Below, piece by piece: positions 47,830 through 59,250 of a stretch of 64,000 nucleotides of DNA. The stretch is from Brugia malayi (Eukaryota > Nematoda > Chromadorea > Rhabditida > Onchocercidae), in assembly GCF_000002995.4 (NCBI RefSeq), contig NW_025062475.1, forward strand, positions 6,886,187 through 6,950,186, in the 5' to 3' direction. The notes beneath the pieces were generated by a model that did no database searches, was not told the origin of the DNA, and saw only the letters and a program-made list of their open reading frames with translations. The translations under genes and the position numbers were made by a program. Position 1 is the first letter of the stretch; every line of letters starts with the position of its first letter.

Positions 47830-50635
47830 ATGGGCAATCAGGTATCTAGGCCTGATAGGAAAGGAGTAGCGATGCCACAACATGCCCTAATGAAAATTGC
47901 TCGCAAACCTCAACGAGCTCAAGATACAGCCAATAAGTTACCACATGGTTAGAATGATAATCCAGTTTTACTTTGTACTCCCATTAAAAATTCTTCATTA
48001 AACAGTATCGATGATATGATCCATTATCAATATCGGGAGCGAGTTAATTAGCATTTATTCTTGTTTGATATGTTTTTGCTTAATTTCTCAATTTCTTAAA
48101 TTTGCTACCATAGCATCTGCCGTAGTAAATCAGTTTAGAAGCAGTAAAATTTCTTTTATAAAGCAACTAAAAACAGTGCAACTGGAATGTATTACTTCAG
48201 CGATACCACGAAGACATTGCTATCTAAAATTATTACGAATGAGTCGTATAAAAGACTATTTATTGTTGGAAAAAGAATTTATTCAACGTCAAGGGAAAAG
48301 TGGATCAAACAGTGAACAACAGAAGAAAGAACGCAAAACTATAAATGCATTACGTGGCTCACCGATTGCACTTGCTCGAATTCATGAGCTTTTCCTGGAT
48401 GAAAAGGTTCAGAAAGAAATTGAAATAAGGAAGGGTACATCTAGAAATAATTGAGGAAAAAGATGGAACATGGAAAATTCTGCAGAAATAAATGAACTAT
48501 CCTATCCCAGTACTTGTCACAATCACACGCTGTATCAATCCTTCCATTATCACTTAACTAACGTTAAAGTGATATTAACATGGATAATAGAAAAACAGAT
48601 GGCTATAACTGAATATTCCAATGGTCTCAGTAAACGAACAGAATGCTTAATTTCTGATTTTTTTTTTTTAAATTTGGTTAAAATTGTGCGAAATGTTCAA
48701 GCAGTTTCTCATTATTACAGCATGCTGTAGTGGTTATTGAAGGTAACAAACGAGAGTGGTATATACCAGTATTGTCAATTGTTGACAAGGATTTGATCCG
48801 GATTGGTGCTTTGGTTATGGTAAAAGCTCAAGGATCTCTGAAGAATGTTCCCATTGCAGTGGTTGGGGTATTGCACGATAGCATTGATGCATCTAACTCG
48901 ATCATCAATAAACTTGAAAAAGCACCCAAAGAATCTTTCGATGCTAGTTTTAAATTTAAGTTTAAAGTCTGTAATAGCAGAAATTTTCAAAATTTATTTA
49001 TTGATTTACAGTCAGATTGCGAAACAACTCTGTCTGTTAAAGTATAACTTGAAAAAAAAGTCCTGAAAAACTCATCAAAAGGATTTTTGTTCTCGCTACT
49101 TTCATTCCTTATTACATGATTATTATTCGATCTTAATTATTCTGACGAATTTAGGATATTGGAGGACTGGAAGAGCAGATTCAGGAAATTAAAGAAACTG
49201 TTGAACTACCGCTTGTTCATCCGGAATATTATGAAGAAATGGGCATTACACCCCCAAAAGGTGTCATTTTGTACGGCGAGCCTGGAACAGGTCATTTCCA
49301 TCACTAATATATTTTGGAAAAAATAAAATGCTTTCTGAAAAATGAAATTTATGATGTAGCTTAGCGTTCGGAAAGTGTATAATAAAAAAAACTCTTCATA
49401 ATGCTTTTGGTAACAAATACTGATCATAAAAATCTCGGAAATGGTTTTTCACTATTTGTAAACGCATTGAATGATAAAACGATGGATTCGATAATCGTGT
49501 GTCAAATCATTCTAAGATTAAATTCCTAATCAGATCAGAAGATCTCGAAAAGTGGTTATCCTTTTTTAGGGAAAACTTTATTAGCTAAAGCGGTAGCACA
49601 CAGTACATCGGCAACATTTATCCGAGTTACCGGTGCTGATCTGATTCAGAAAAACAGTGGTGATGGCTCCAAATTAGTACGGCAAGTCAATTAGTTCACA
49701 AAAAAATTAAAAAAAAAATCTTAGATACATTAGAAGCCTCATAATAGTATTCTTTTAGAGAACTATTTCGGATAGCTAGGGAATCAGTTCCATGCATCAT
49801 ATTTATCGATGAAATTGATGCAGTTGGCACGAAACGATACGATACGACTTGTGGTGGTGAGCGAGAAGTTCAGCGAACAATGCTAGAACTGTTAAATCAG
49901 CTTGATGGATTCGAAAGCCGCGGTGATGTCAAGGTAACTTGCTGGAATTGAGATTTTTGAGAAGTTACAACTGTAATTTCATATCAAGTCTTAATAAGGA
50001 CGAAGAGTAGGTGAGCACTGAGTGCAGTCCAGAAGATACGAGATACTGATGCATAATCGAAATATGGCTTTCATCCATAACGGCTTTTCTAACATTTCTT
50101 CTCCCAAAGTAATTTAAGTGATCACAGACTTAACATTAGGTGCAAGATACATGAAAATAATGCTCATTATTTGTCAAAAAGAAATGACAAAAAGAAAATT
50201 TCCAATCAGGTAATAATGGCAACAAATAGGATTGATGTGTTGGATCCGGCGCTTATCCGGCCAGGCCGAATTGATCGTAAAATAGAATTACCGAAACCAA
50301 ATGAAAAAACAAAGCTCAAAATTTTTCAAATACACACAGCAGGGATGAAAATTGCGACTAACGTTAGGTTCGAAAAATATGCCTCAGAATTATCACTTTC
50401 CGGAGCTGATTGTAAGGTATGCAATACTTCAGTCCAGTTGCTTGATTACATCGTTTTATCCAGCTGCTTTCATTTACGAAAATAGTTTCATACATTTTAG
50501 GCAATCTGTACAGAGGCGGGAATGCTTGCGCTTCGTGCGCAAAGAAAGTTTGTGTGTCTGGAAGATTTCGATAAAGCTATGGAACGAGTTATTATGCAGA
50601 AGAAAAGTGAAGCACCAGAGGAATTTTTCATGTGA
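47830..50635 (+). CDS. Divergent paralogue of 26S proteasome regulatory ATPase Rpt2 (PSMC1)
   Basis: AAA+ ATPase of the Rpt2 type. Exons 47830-47947, 48201-48406, 48721-48966, 49155-49290, 49570-49681, 49759-49933, 50210-50416 and 50501-50635 give 444 residues, the family length. It keeps the N-terminal MGNQVS (an N-myristoylation-like start), [13 protein letters not shown], the OB-fold block, [14 protein letters not shown], Walker A as GEPGTGKT (231-238; usually GPPGTGKT), Walker [17 protein letters not shown], sensor MATNR and arginine finger [10 protein letters not shown]. It departs from normal Rpt2 at the pore loop: IQKNSGDG where QKYLGDG is expected, so the substrate-gripping aromatic is Asn (about 264). 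It ends EEFFM where LYL is usual. The intron at 49682 begins GC (CG|GCAAGT), a GC-AG intron. The frame is intact, so it is not an obvious pseudogene. Confidence 0.88.
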
Positions 50636-51950
50636 TTTTACCAAGTGTTCTTCAATTCACTACCAATTATAGGAAAAAATAAAAACCTTTAAATCATTAA
50701 TTTTATCCCACTGAGGATGAATATTTCCCGCCTAATCATTTCTTCAGGCTTGAAATGATTTAAATTTCGATATAGATGACCTGGATAAAGGAAAATATCA
50801 GTTAACAGATATAGAAGTTTGTCTTATGATATTACTTTATATAACACATTAGATTGCAGCACCTGAAAATAGTACGCAATTTCGAGTTCTCGAGTAATAT
50901 ATCATTTGATATATGTCTAAGTCATTTACTTCACAAAGAAATAGTCCCATGATCACCCTTATGCACATAGTGCATTCAAGAAAGTGCTAACTTACCGGAA
51001 TTCCATGTGTAGTCTACTCAAGATACAAAATCACCAGTAAACGAGTGTCATTAGCGGCACAATAATTTATATACATTAATAATAAAAGCTAATGTTAAGG
51101 AGCACAGTGAAGATTAAGTATCATGTGTTATCGTTGGTCGCTATGTTATGAATATCGCTAATGAGAGTTGTGAACCCGTAACGCTTATCACTAACTGTGC
51201 CAACTGCCATTTTATCTTCGAAATGGAAATGTGTTGCTCATAAAGATATCTCTCTACTTACACCAACAACTTAAACAACAAACAATCAATCTAAACTGAA
51301 ATGGAATCGTAATTAATCTGAATCAGAAATTGTACTAGTGCGCCTGTTGAATTCATCTGTTACAACACATGAATTTTTATCCTTTCTCCCCTCCATCACA
51401 GCTATCGATCAACGATGAAGACGCGGAATTCGTACATCGATCCGCTAAGCACGGACATATCCGCCCCACAGGTATTTGCCGTCCGTTTCATCAAAGTAAC
51501 ACATGATGTTTGATTCTCCTGACTGTGCTACTTTGTTGTTGGCTCACTAGCATCGTCTCTCTCCTTCTTTCCCCTCTCTCTCTACTGGTGGGATCGACCT
51601 CTTTCATTATATCTGTGGGAAGAGGTGATACTGTGCTGTAGGGGGCGTCCTTTCTTCGTTGTATAATTGATTTCTTTCTATCGATAACAATTATTTCTCT
51701 CGAATCATCGCTTAAAAATGTTTGACTCGAGCACATAGTTTGTTTGCAGTCAAGCTAGCAAGCAGCTCATATCATTAAACAGTAATTTATCTCTGAATCA
51801 TTCACCCTAATGTTCACTGAACTAGAAGATGTGTATTTTTATTGAACTTGCAAGTCTCACATCTCATTCTACTTAACATACCTTTGTTGCTTTTTAATTT
51901 TTATATAAATTCATTTAAAGACTGATCGCATTTCTATTTCAGCTGTAACA
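50636..51950. other. Intergenic between Rpt2-like and MDH genes
   Basis: Contains AATAAA at 50678-50683 for the Rpt2-like gene and a GC-richer block at about 51340-51650, including an exon-like segment at 51402-51471 (see findings). Confidence 0.5.
51934..51942 (+). promoter_or_regulatory. Probable trans-splice acceptor of MDH
   Basis: TCTATTTCAG with AG at 51941-51942, only 8 bases before the MDH ATG. Confidence 0.5.
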
Positions 51951-53912
51951 ATGACAGCTATTGGAAGAATATCATCAGTCTTGGAACCATTAACGAGGAA
52001 TTTGCAAATGTGCAGTCATCGTTTAACTAGTTCTGCACCTAAAGTAAAATTTTTGCATTGTCAGTGAGTAAAAAGTGGAGAGCGAGAATATTAAAAGTTA
52101 TTTGAAAAATTGGAAATTTTGATAGAAACTCACTTTACAGATTGCTTTACTGGGTGCTGCTGGTGGTATTGGACAACCACTTGGATTGCTGCTAAAAATG
52201 AATAAACATGTAGCAAAATTAGCACTGTACGATATCAAGGATACGCCCGGTGTGGCCGCCGATCTATCACATATCGATACTAGAGCTCACGTACTTCTTT
52301 CATATAATTACCAGATATCAAGTAATTTCGCGTTTTTTTTTTTTCAAGTTTCTATTATTGGTCACGTTTTCTACAATTGCTATGGCTCCTCAAAGTTTAA
52401 ATTCTAGGTCACGGGACACACTAGTCCAAATGAACTAGATGAAGCTTTACAAGATGCTGATATTGTAGTGATACCTGCTGGTCTACCACGAAAACCAGGT
52501 CTTCAATCTTGACTTTTCTTTTTTTGGAAATTTTCGGGAGCAGAAATTATGTATTACGTTAATTTATTCCGCTTTTCTTTGTCAGTTTTGATAAAATATA
52601 ACATTATTCTGTAAAAAGTTAAAACCTTCTACTTTTAGGCATGACTCGTGACGATTTATTTAACACCAATGCTAGCATTGTACGAGACTTAAGTGAAGCA
52701 GCCGCAAAAAATTGTCCAAAAGCTTTCGTTGCAATCATTACAAATCCTGTTAATTCAACAGTTCCAATAGCTTGTGAAATTTTCAAAAAACATGGCGTCT
52801 TTGATCCGCGACGTATATTTGGTGTCACAACACTCGATGTTGTGCGATCAGCAGCATTTGTTGCTGGAGCCAAAGTATTTTCCAAGTTTTGTTGCAAACT
52901 TCAAGAAATATATGTGTGATATGGTGATTTTTTTCAACATACTGTCAAGTAACACTGCTATTTTATATCTAATTTTCTTTTAGAACCTAGATGCTGAGGA
53001 AACAGACATACCCGTGATTGGTGGCCATTCTGGGATTACCATCATTCCGCTTCTTTCGCAAGCGAAACCATTCTGTAAGTTTTCGAATGATGAAGTGAAG
53101 AAACTGACAGAACGAATCCAGAATGCTGGAACGGAAGTTGTGAAAGCAAAGGCTGGAGCTGTAAGTTGTAGATTCTCTTTTAGTTAGAACTGAGTGAAAC
53201 GAATTTCCGACGGTCTTAATTAAAGAGTATGTCATCATTCATCTTCATTTCCTTTATCTACTCTATTCTTTACTTAATTCATTTTCATTTTTTTCTTTAC
53301 TCTATTACTTAATTCCACGTGAATTTTTGGTATTGCTAATATTAATTTCTGATTGAATAAAAATCGACTTATGGAAAAATATTACATTTTATGAAATTTA
53401 TGTCCTGGGATATGTGCCGTTAGAGTTATTTATTAGAAAGGTTTAGGGTTCGGCTACGCTTTCAATGGCTCTGGCAGCTTCAAAATTTGTGGAAAGTTTA
53501 CTGAGAGGTCTTAGAGGTGAAAAATCCATTCAGTGTGCATATGTTGCTTCGGATGCCTGCAGTGGCGTGGACTATTTTGCAACACCATTGGAATTTGGTG
53601 TAAGTTTTTTCGTATTACATAAGTTTAAAAATTTCTTTCTCTGAAGGGAACTGTTTTTTCGGTTTATTTGTTTGTTTATTTCATTTATTTGACGCGTTTT
53701 AGTGGTTTTTTATTTAATTCCATAAATTTAGTAGTATTTCTCGCTTACTATTGATGATGACTAATATAGAACTTTAATTTCTTCAGAAAAACGGAGTTGA
53801 GAAAGTTCTTGGAATGGGCAAGCTTAGTACATACGAACAAAGCCTTGTTGCTGCTGCCGTTCCGGAATTGAAGAAAAATATTTCCAAGGGTTTGAAATTT
53901 GTCAGTGGCTAA
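51951..53912 (+). CDS. mdh-2: Malate dehydrogenase, mitochondrial
   Basis: NAD-dependent malate dehydrogenase, interconverting malate and oxaloacetate in the TCA cycle and the malate-aspartate shuttle. Exons 51951-52043, 52141-52290, 52408-52498, 52639-52874, 52984-53160, 53447-53599 and 53787-53912 give 341 residues, the usual length. The first 30 or so residues (basic, Ser/Thr-rich, no acidic cluster) are a mitochondrial presequence. The Rossmann loop is [15 protein letters not shown]. Substrate-binding Arg residues are in [15 protein letters not shown] and in the DVVRSAAF region. [12 protein letters not shown] carries the family Asn, and the catalytic His is in [14 protein letters not shown]. 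Later blocks are [14 protein letters not shown] and the end GLKFVSG. A polyadenylation signal is at 54374-54379. The identification is secure; mitochondrial location is from the presequence and clade. Confidence 0.96.
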
Positions 53913-55056
53913 ATTTTGTTGTTATATAAAGATTCTCTGTTGATTACTGAACCTGCTGTTAAGCTATATTTACTTATCACATTTTCTTCATTTCTAGTTT
54001 ATTGATATTTCTATTTTATTTCAGTTTTAAGAAAAGAATTTTGCTCGAGTATTCTTGAGTGCTATTATTTGAAGTAATACCTTTCCTTACTTCTTTACCT
54101 TTCGAAGCTTTATTAGTATGTAAAAGCGGTCATCCTTATTTTCCTCATTATCTTTCTTACTAATTCATTCATGCTGTTTTATATAGATTTTGATAGCTAT
54201 TGTTGAATGGTGGTTTGAAGTTTTTGATATAGTTTTACTATATTTTTATATACTTCTACTATTATTGTACATTTGTAATTCTCATGTATTGATATAAGTA
54301 ATTACCTCGCTTTCAAACTTTCATATATAATAGGTATGTAAAAAAAGTATTGCCGTTAAGGTCCTCATCATTCAATAAAAATCTTCAGAGAGCGCTTGTG
54401 TTCCTCATGAAGTTATCGAGTCCAAGAAATATCGAATGACTATCCCTTGCTTCTCTTGCAGTGTCACGCAAGCACTATGAAATCCCTCAAATTTTCTGCT
54501 GGCATCATTTATACTCCTGAATGCCTGTGGTTTGATCACCTGACAATGTTCTCTTTTGATTAGTGTTAGAATGCTATTCACCTCTGGCAATTTTCATAGA
54601 ATCACTGAGTTATGTGTTAGTCACATTTCCGTTCTACTTTGTCCATGGAGCTATTTGATTACTATTTTGATAAGACGGTTCAATAAATATGATTTTGAGA
54701 ACCAACCAGACACAGTGTTGAGATCGGTTGCCTGTATTTCGAACGAGGGTACAGGAATTTAAGTGATAAGCTTATCCAGTTTTAACCGCAGTATACATTC
54801 ATTATGGTCATAGACGTGTCGCTAAGTGGGGAAAGAAATAAAGATAATAAGTGATTCGAAAAAGTCTTTAGAGAAAGACAAATAAACCACAAGTTGTAGA
54901 ATACATTTGATTCAAACTCTTAATAGTTGGGTTTCTACGGTTGTTGGGCTCTTTCATTTCTTTTTTAAAAATTCTCCATGTTTTCGGAGTACAGATTAAC
55001 GAATGAGTACAGTTATTTTCCTACTTTAATAATTTTGATATATTTAGATACAAATT
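53913..55056. other. Intergenic between MDH and MRPS31
   Basis: 3' UTR of MDH with AATAAA at 54374-54379, then AT-rich sequence up to a probable trans-splice acceptor with AG at 55046-55047, 10 bases before the MRPS31 ATG. No other gene seen. Confidence 0.6.
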
Positions 55057-57809
55057 ATGTTTAATCGCAGTTGTTTGATGCGATTTAAAATCGGCAGACG
55101 CATGACTTTTCCTTGTATTGAGCGGTTCTTCGGTACTTCAAGTGATGATAGTGCTAGTTCGCAAACTGAAAGCCTGCAAAGATTTGAAATATCAGGGAAA
55201 AGTGCGCCCGAAATTAGGAAGGAATCAAGAATCACAACTTCCAAAGCTACAACAGATGAGAATTTAAAACCAGAAAACATACGAAGTAATTCTTTAAAAA
55301 TTTCTTGGGTTTTCATACATCATTGTACTGCGAACCAAATGTAAGTTACTTACTGAATTCATTTTCCAGAAAAATTATTGGAGCTTAAGCGAAGAAAGAA
55401 CTGGAAAAAACCGAAAGTAAATGAAGTGGCAACGGAAGAAATTTTGGCAGCTATTAATTCCATAGTTAAGGACTTCCATTATAATGGCATCTCTGATGAA
55501 CGAAGGTAAGCACGTGATACTTGATTAGAAAACTTGTCACATTCCTTCAAATAATAAAATTGGTGAAGGCCATAACTCAGAGATCGTGGTGTATTTTTTT
55601 AAAACATCCTTTTTTCTCGTGAATTGTTTTGAGGGAAAATATGCTTATATTGAAGGAAACATACCGTAGAAAAATAAATTTCATACGAAATTTTTTTTTT
55701 TCGCTCAGAACCAGAAATGAATTGATTGGAAAGTTGATGGAATATGAGAAGGAAAAATTTGAAGCGGCAACCAGTGCACAATACAGTGAATTGTTATCCG
55801 ATAGATCTTTTGCCACTTTTCTAGAAAGTCTTAAGGATGAAACAGCTAGACCTCCACCAAGGTATATTTCTTTTCTTTTTCGAAATATGTTCCAGGACTC
55901 TAATACTGTAATAGCTCTGCCAGTCATTTTCTAGAAGCTACTGGCAAAACAGTTTTTGTTTTAGTAGGTTTGAATTTCTTGTTAAGTATTGTAAGCAAAA
56001 CTTATAATTTAGTAATTTAGGGCTGTGGAAAAGCGACAAATGCGCCAAGGGCTATTACTGCTGAAGCGTGAAATATTTTATCAAGCTGTTCAGGTGACAT
56101 TGTACTTTTTATTTGTTTCATTATGAATTATCCAAATCTTCTGGATTGAAATGAAGATAGCTGAATAGGTTTTAACTTATCTTAACAAAGAGTTTTGGAA
56201 ATTAGGAATTTTCGGCTTTCAGTCAGCTCACAAAGTAGAGGATGCTCGTAGAATTGCCGAGTATGCAGTGAAAATAGCCGAAAAGAGGGCAGCTGGAAAA
56301 CAAGAAATTCTGATGCAAAATTATACAGAAGAACAAAAGAAGAATATGCTGGAAGAAATTGAGCAGACCGAAAAAGAGAGTGCTTTTTATAATATCGCAC
56401 TACAATTAGCAGGGTAACTGATTCATTTTTTAGCTTTATGGTAGTGTTTTGCAGTCGATGTTTTTTGCTGTCTTATGATGGAAAGTTATGCATAATTAAG
56501 GGAATTGATAAATGGTTGGAGCATTATGAAATTTCTTACCGTCGCACTCGTTGAAAATGAGTCTTAGAACAATGTCATTTTGAAAGCACCTTATCTATTG
56601 TTATTGATATTGTTCTAATTCGGTGACTTTGTATAAGTAATCAATAGTATTATGACTATCTGAAGGATACCTTCAGTTTTCTTATGTCAGTTTTTTAAAT
56701 TTTCAAAATGCTGTTGTGATTCCTTTTCGAAGGATTGCTATAGATACAGAGAATCTATATTCTTGCTTAATTTTCTAGCAAAATGATTTATCCGGATGGT
56801 CTATTATCAGATGAACCGCATATAGCTTCTTCCAATGCTATTCATCCCGATTGTCGTGTGAAAAACATATTCAAAAATACTGAGAACAAGTTGAACATTT
56901 TCAAAATAGCGGATATACCAAAATTGAAAGATCACTCAGTGAAGCAGTGGTGTAAATGGGATAAAGATGCTGCAGCGTGTGTTTTAGTTTTGTTTAAAAA
57001 TTAAAAAATGGTGTCTTTTTCTCTTCTTTTCACATAATCTGTTGTCTGTTTTCTAAAACACTTGATTTGAAATTTTCCGGCAATCAGTGATTTATATTTA
57101 GGATATGGAACTCTTCATTCGGTCCATCTAATGCCTTCGAGGAAATGATTGAGCTAACAAAACAAGGGAAAATGTGGCCTTATCCAATCGACAACGAATA
57201 TCAGATTGGCGATGAGGAAAACGTAATCGTCCTTTTCGCTTTTTAAAGCATAGGAACTGTTTTGTTTTTATTTTCTGAGTGATTATCTTCAAATCAACTA
57301 TTTTGGAAAATAGACTTAAAAAATTCTAGGTTGACTTTTACAACCATATATTTCTGGATAAATATCTCGCCCGGTACAGCTTACCAGAAGAAGGACCTGT
57401 CGCACAATTTATGGAGCTAGTTTGTATAGGATTATCTAAAAATCCCTATATGTCAATCAAGAAAAAACATGCTCATCTTGATTGGTAACTTTCCGTACTT
57501 TAATTGAAACTGAAAGGAAATTTTTTACTTTTTTATGACAATCGAGAAGTTTACTATAACTGTTTATTCCTTTCAGAAGTTATTTCTTCTATTTGTATAT
57601 GTGGTATTTTTGTCGTGCTCCAATACCCAGTTGTGTGGGCAAGCTAACTTGTCTATTTAATAAGCTTTTTTTAACCACTAATATTTGTTTTTGCTGGGAA
57701 TAAGTGCTTTGTTTAATATTACAGGTTTGCCAACTATTTCAAAGAGAAAGCAAAAGAAATTAAACGGATCCAAGAAAGTGCCGGTGTGTTAATGGAAGGT
57801 TCGATTTAA
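55057..57809 (+). CDS. mrps-31: Mitochondrial ribosomal protein S31 (mS31)
   Basis: Component of the small subunit of the mitochondrial ribosome. Exons 55057-55285, 55370-55505, 55709-55861, 56021-56093, 56223-56413, 56779-56976, 57102-57222, 57330-57484 and 57725-57809 are all phase-consistent, giving 446 residues. The N-terminus (MFNRSCLMRFKIGRRM) is a basic mitochondrial presequence. The middle is helical and rich in Lys and Glu. The conserved C-terminal block identifies the family: NAFEEMIELTKQGKMWPYPI, FYNHIFLDKYL, GPVAQFMELVCIGLSKNPYM and FANYFKEKAKEI. With MRPL4 at the other end of the window this makes two mitoribosomal genes here. The donor of the sixth exon (GC|GTGTGT) was chosen by phase. 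Confidence 0.88.
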
Positions 57810-59250
57810 ATATTTGTTTCTATTCGGAATATGCAACACTTCAAGTAACCTGGAGAAGTTGTTTTTTTTTTTTCAATTTCGGACAACAGTTTCGATATGG
57901 TTTCTTGCAATTAAGGATTCATTTAAACACTTAAAAATCTAATACCGCTTGTTTTGAAGTCCTGAAGTGTTGTCGGTGCAGTCCTTTGATTTTTTTTAAA
58001 AGTTTTCTGTTTTGTTAGTGCGTGATTCTGTTTTGTTTGGTATATATTTCGTGATGTTGGTAATCCGATAAATTCCTATTACACTTTTCTTGTAATCTTG
58101 ATGCTATTTTCCCTAGCGCGCGTACCATACTTTTGGAATTTTCTTTAGTGAATTGCTGTTACTACGTGCCACTGTATAGTAGCACTTGTTTTTCGTCAGT
58201 GAATGCGACGACACTAACTGAACGTTAGTGTTGAATTAGCAATTTTAAATTCGAAAGGTTATGGAATTAACTGGTTTGTGAAAGCAAAATGTGGGGAGTC
58301 TTACTGAGAACTGCAATCTCGAAAGTAAATTTCATCATTATTGTCGAGTGATTAAAAAATCAAAAATTTATGGAAAGTGGATTAGAAATTTTATGTGGAA
58401 AAATAATGGTGGATTTCATAAATGTGAAGGTGTCAAAGTTTGAAAATCAAGGTTCTAGTATTTCCTTTATAATGTTATTTCGAGTAAATGGTCTTTGAAG
58501 TAGGTAGACAGTCAAAGTTAGCTTCTCGAATTTGGTCCAATTCAAAAATAAATGAACAATTCTTTCACAGACAGTTACGAGAATGACACGAAGAGAATGT
58601 GATAGCAGTGAGTACTAGTAGTATTAGTGTTGGTAGTGTGGTAGTGATGGCTGATGTTGAGTGGGGTAGCATGCGATCAGGGTCACTCCACAGATTTGGT
58701 AAGTGTGTTGTGAGTGTCCTTTCTTGTCAAAGTGATGTAAGAAGAGAGATGCATGAGGTATATTATATGCGGGGGAAGGAAGGTTAAGGCACGCGCCCTT
58801 ATCTCTTTTCTTCCTTCGTCTTCAGCACTATCAATTCTTCACATTTAGTTCAACAGAGTGTAGTAATGATTGATACTGCTGATGTTGATGGTAGTAGTGT
58901 GTATGTGTGTGTGGTATGATATGATATGATATAGTGACATGATACTGTACTATTATCCCTTATTCTCATTTCTTTCTCTCTCTCTGCTATTTGAAAAAAT
59001 TGAAAGTGATCCAATTTTTTCATCATGTTATTGTTCAAGGAGAGTGGGATGTCTGAGGCCATCTCGTGTTGACCAGTGACCTGACCTGCCTCTCCTTTAC
59101 ATAGCTCTTATCTATACATATATGATGACAACTTAACTCTCACATATTATGGCTAATAGCCGGCCGAAGAGACAACAACGCACGCCCACACAAGATTCTC
59201 GTCGTATCGATTCCATTTGAACTGCTTCCACTCGGTCATTACACTGCTCC
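57810..59250. other. Intergenic, no gene recognised
   Basis: AT-rich, then a GT/TG-rich stretch with short repeats (about 58590-58935, including tatga units at 58914-58933). An ATG followed by a short open frame and G|GTAAGT at 58647-58700 looks like a possible first exon but has no in-phase partner. Confidence 0.4.
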
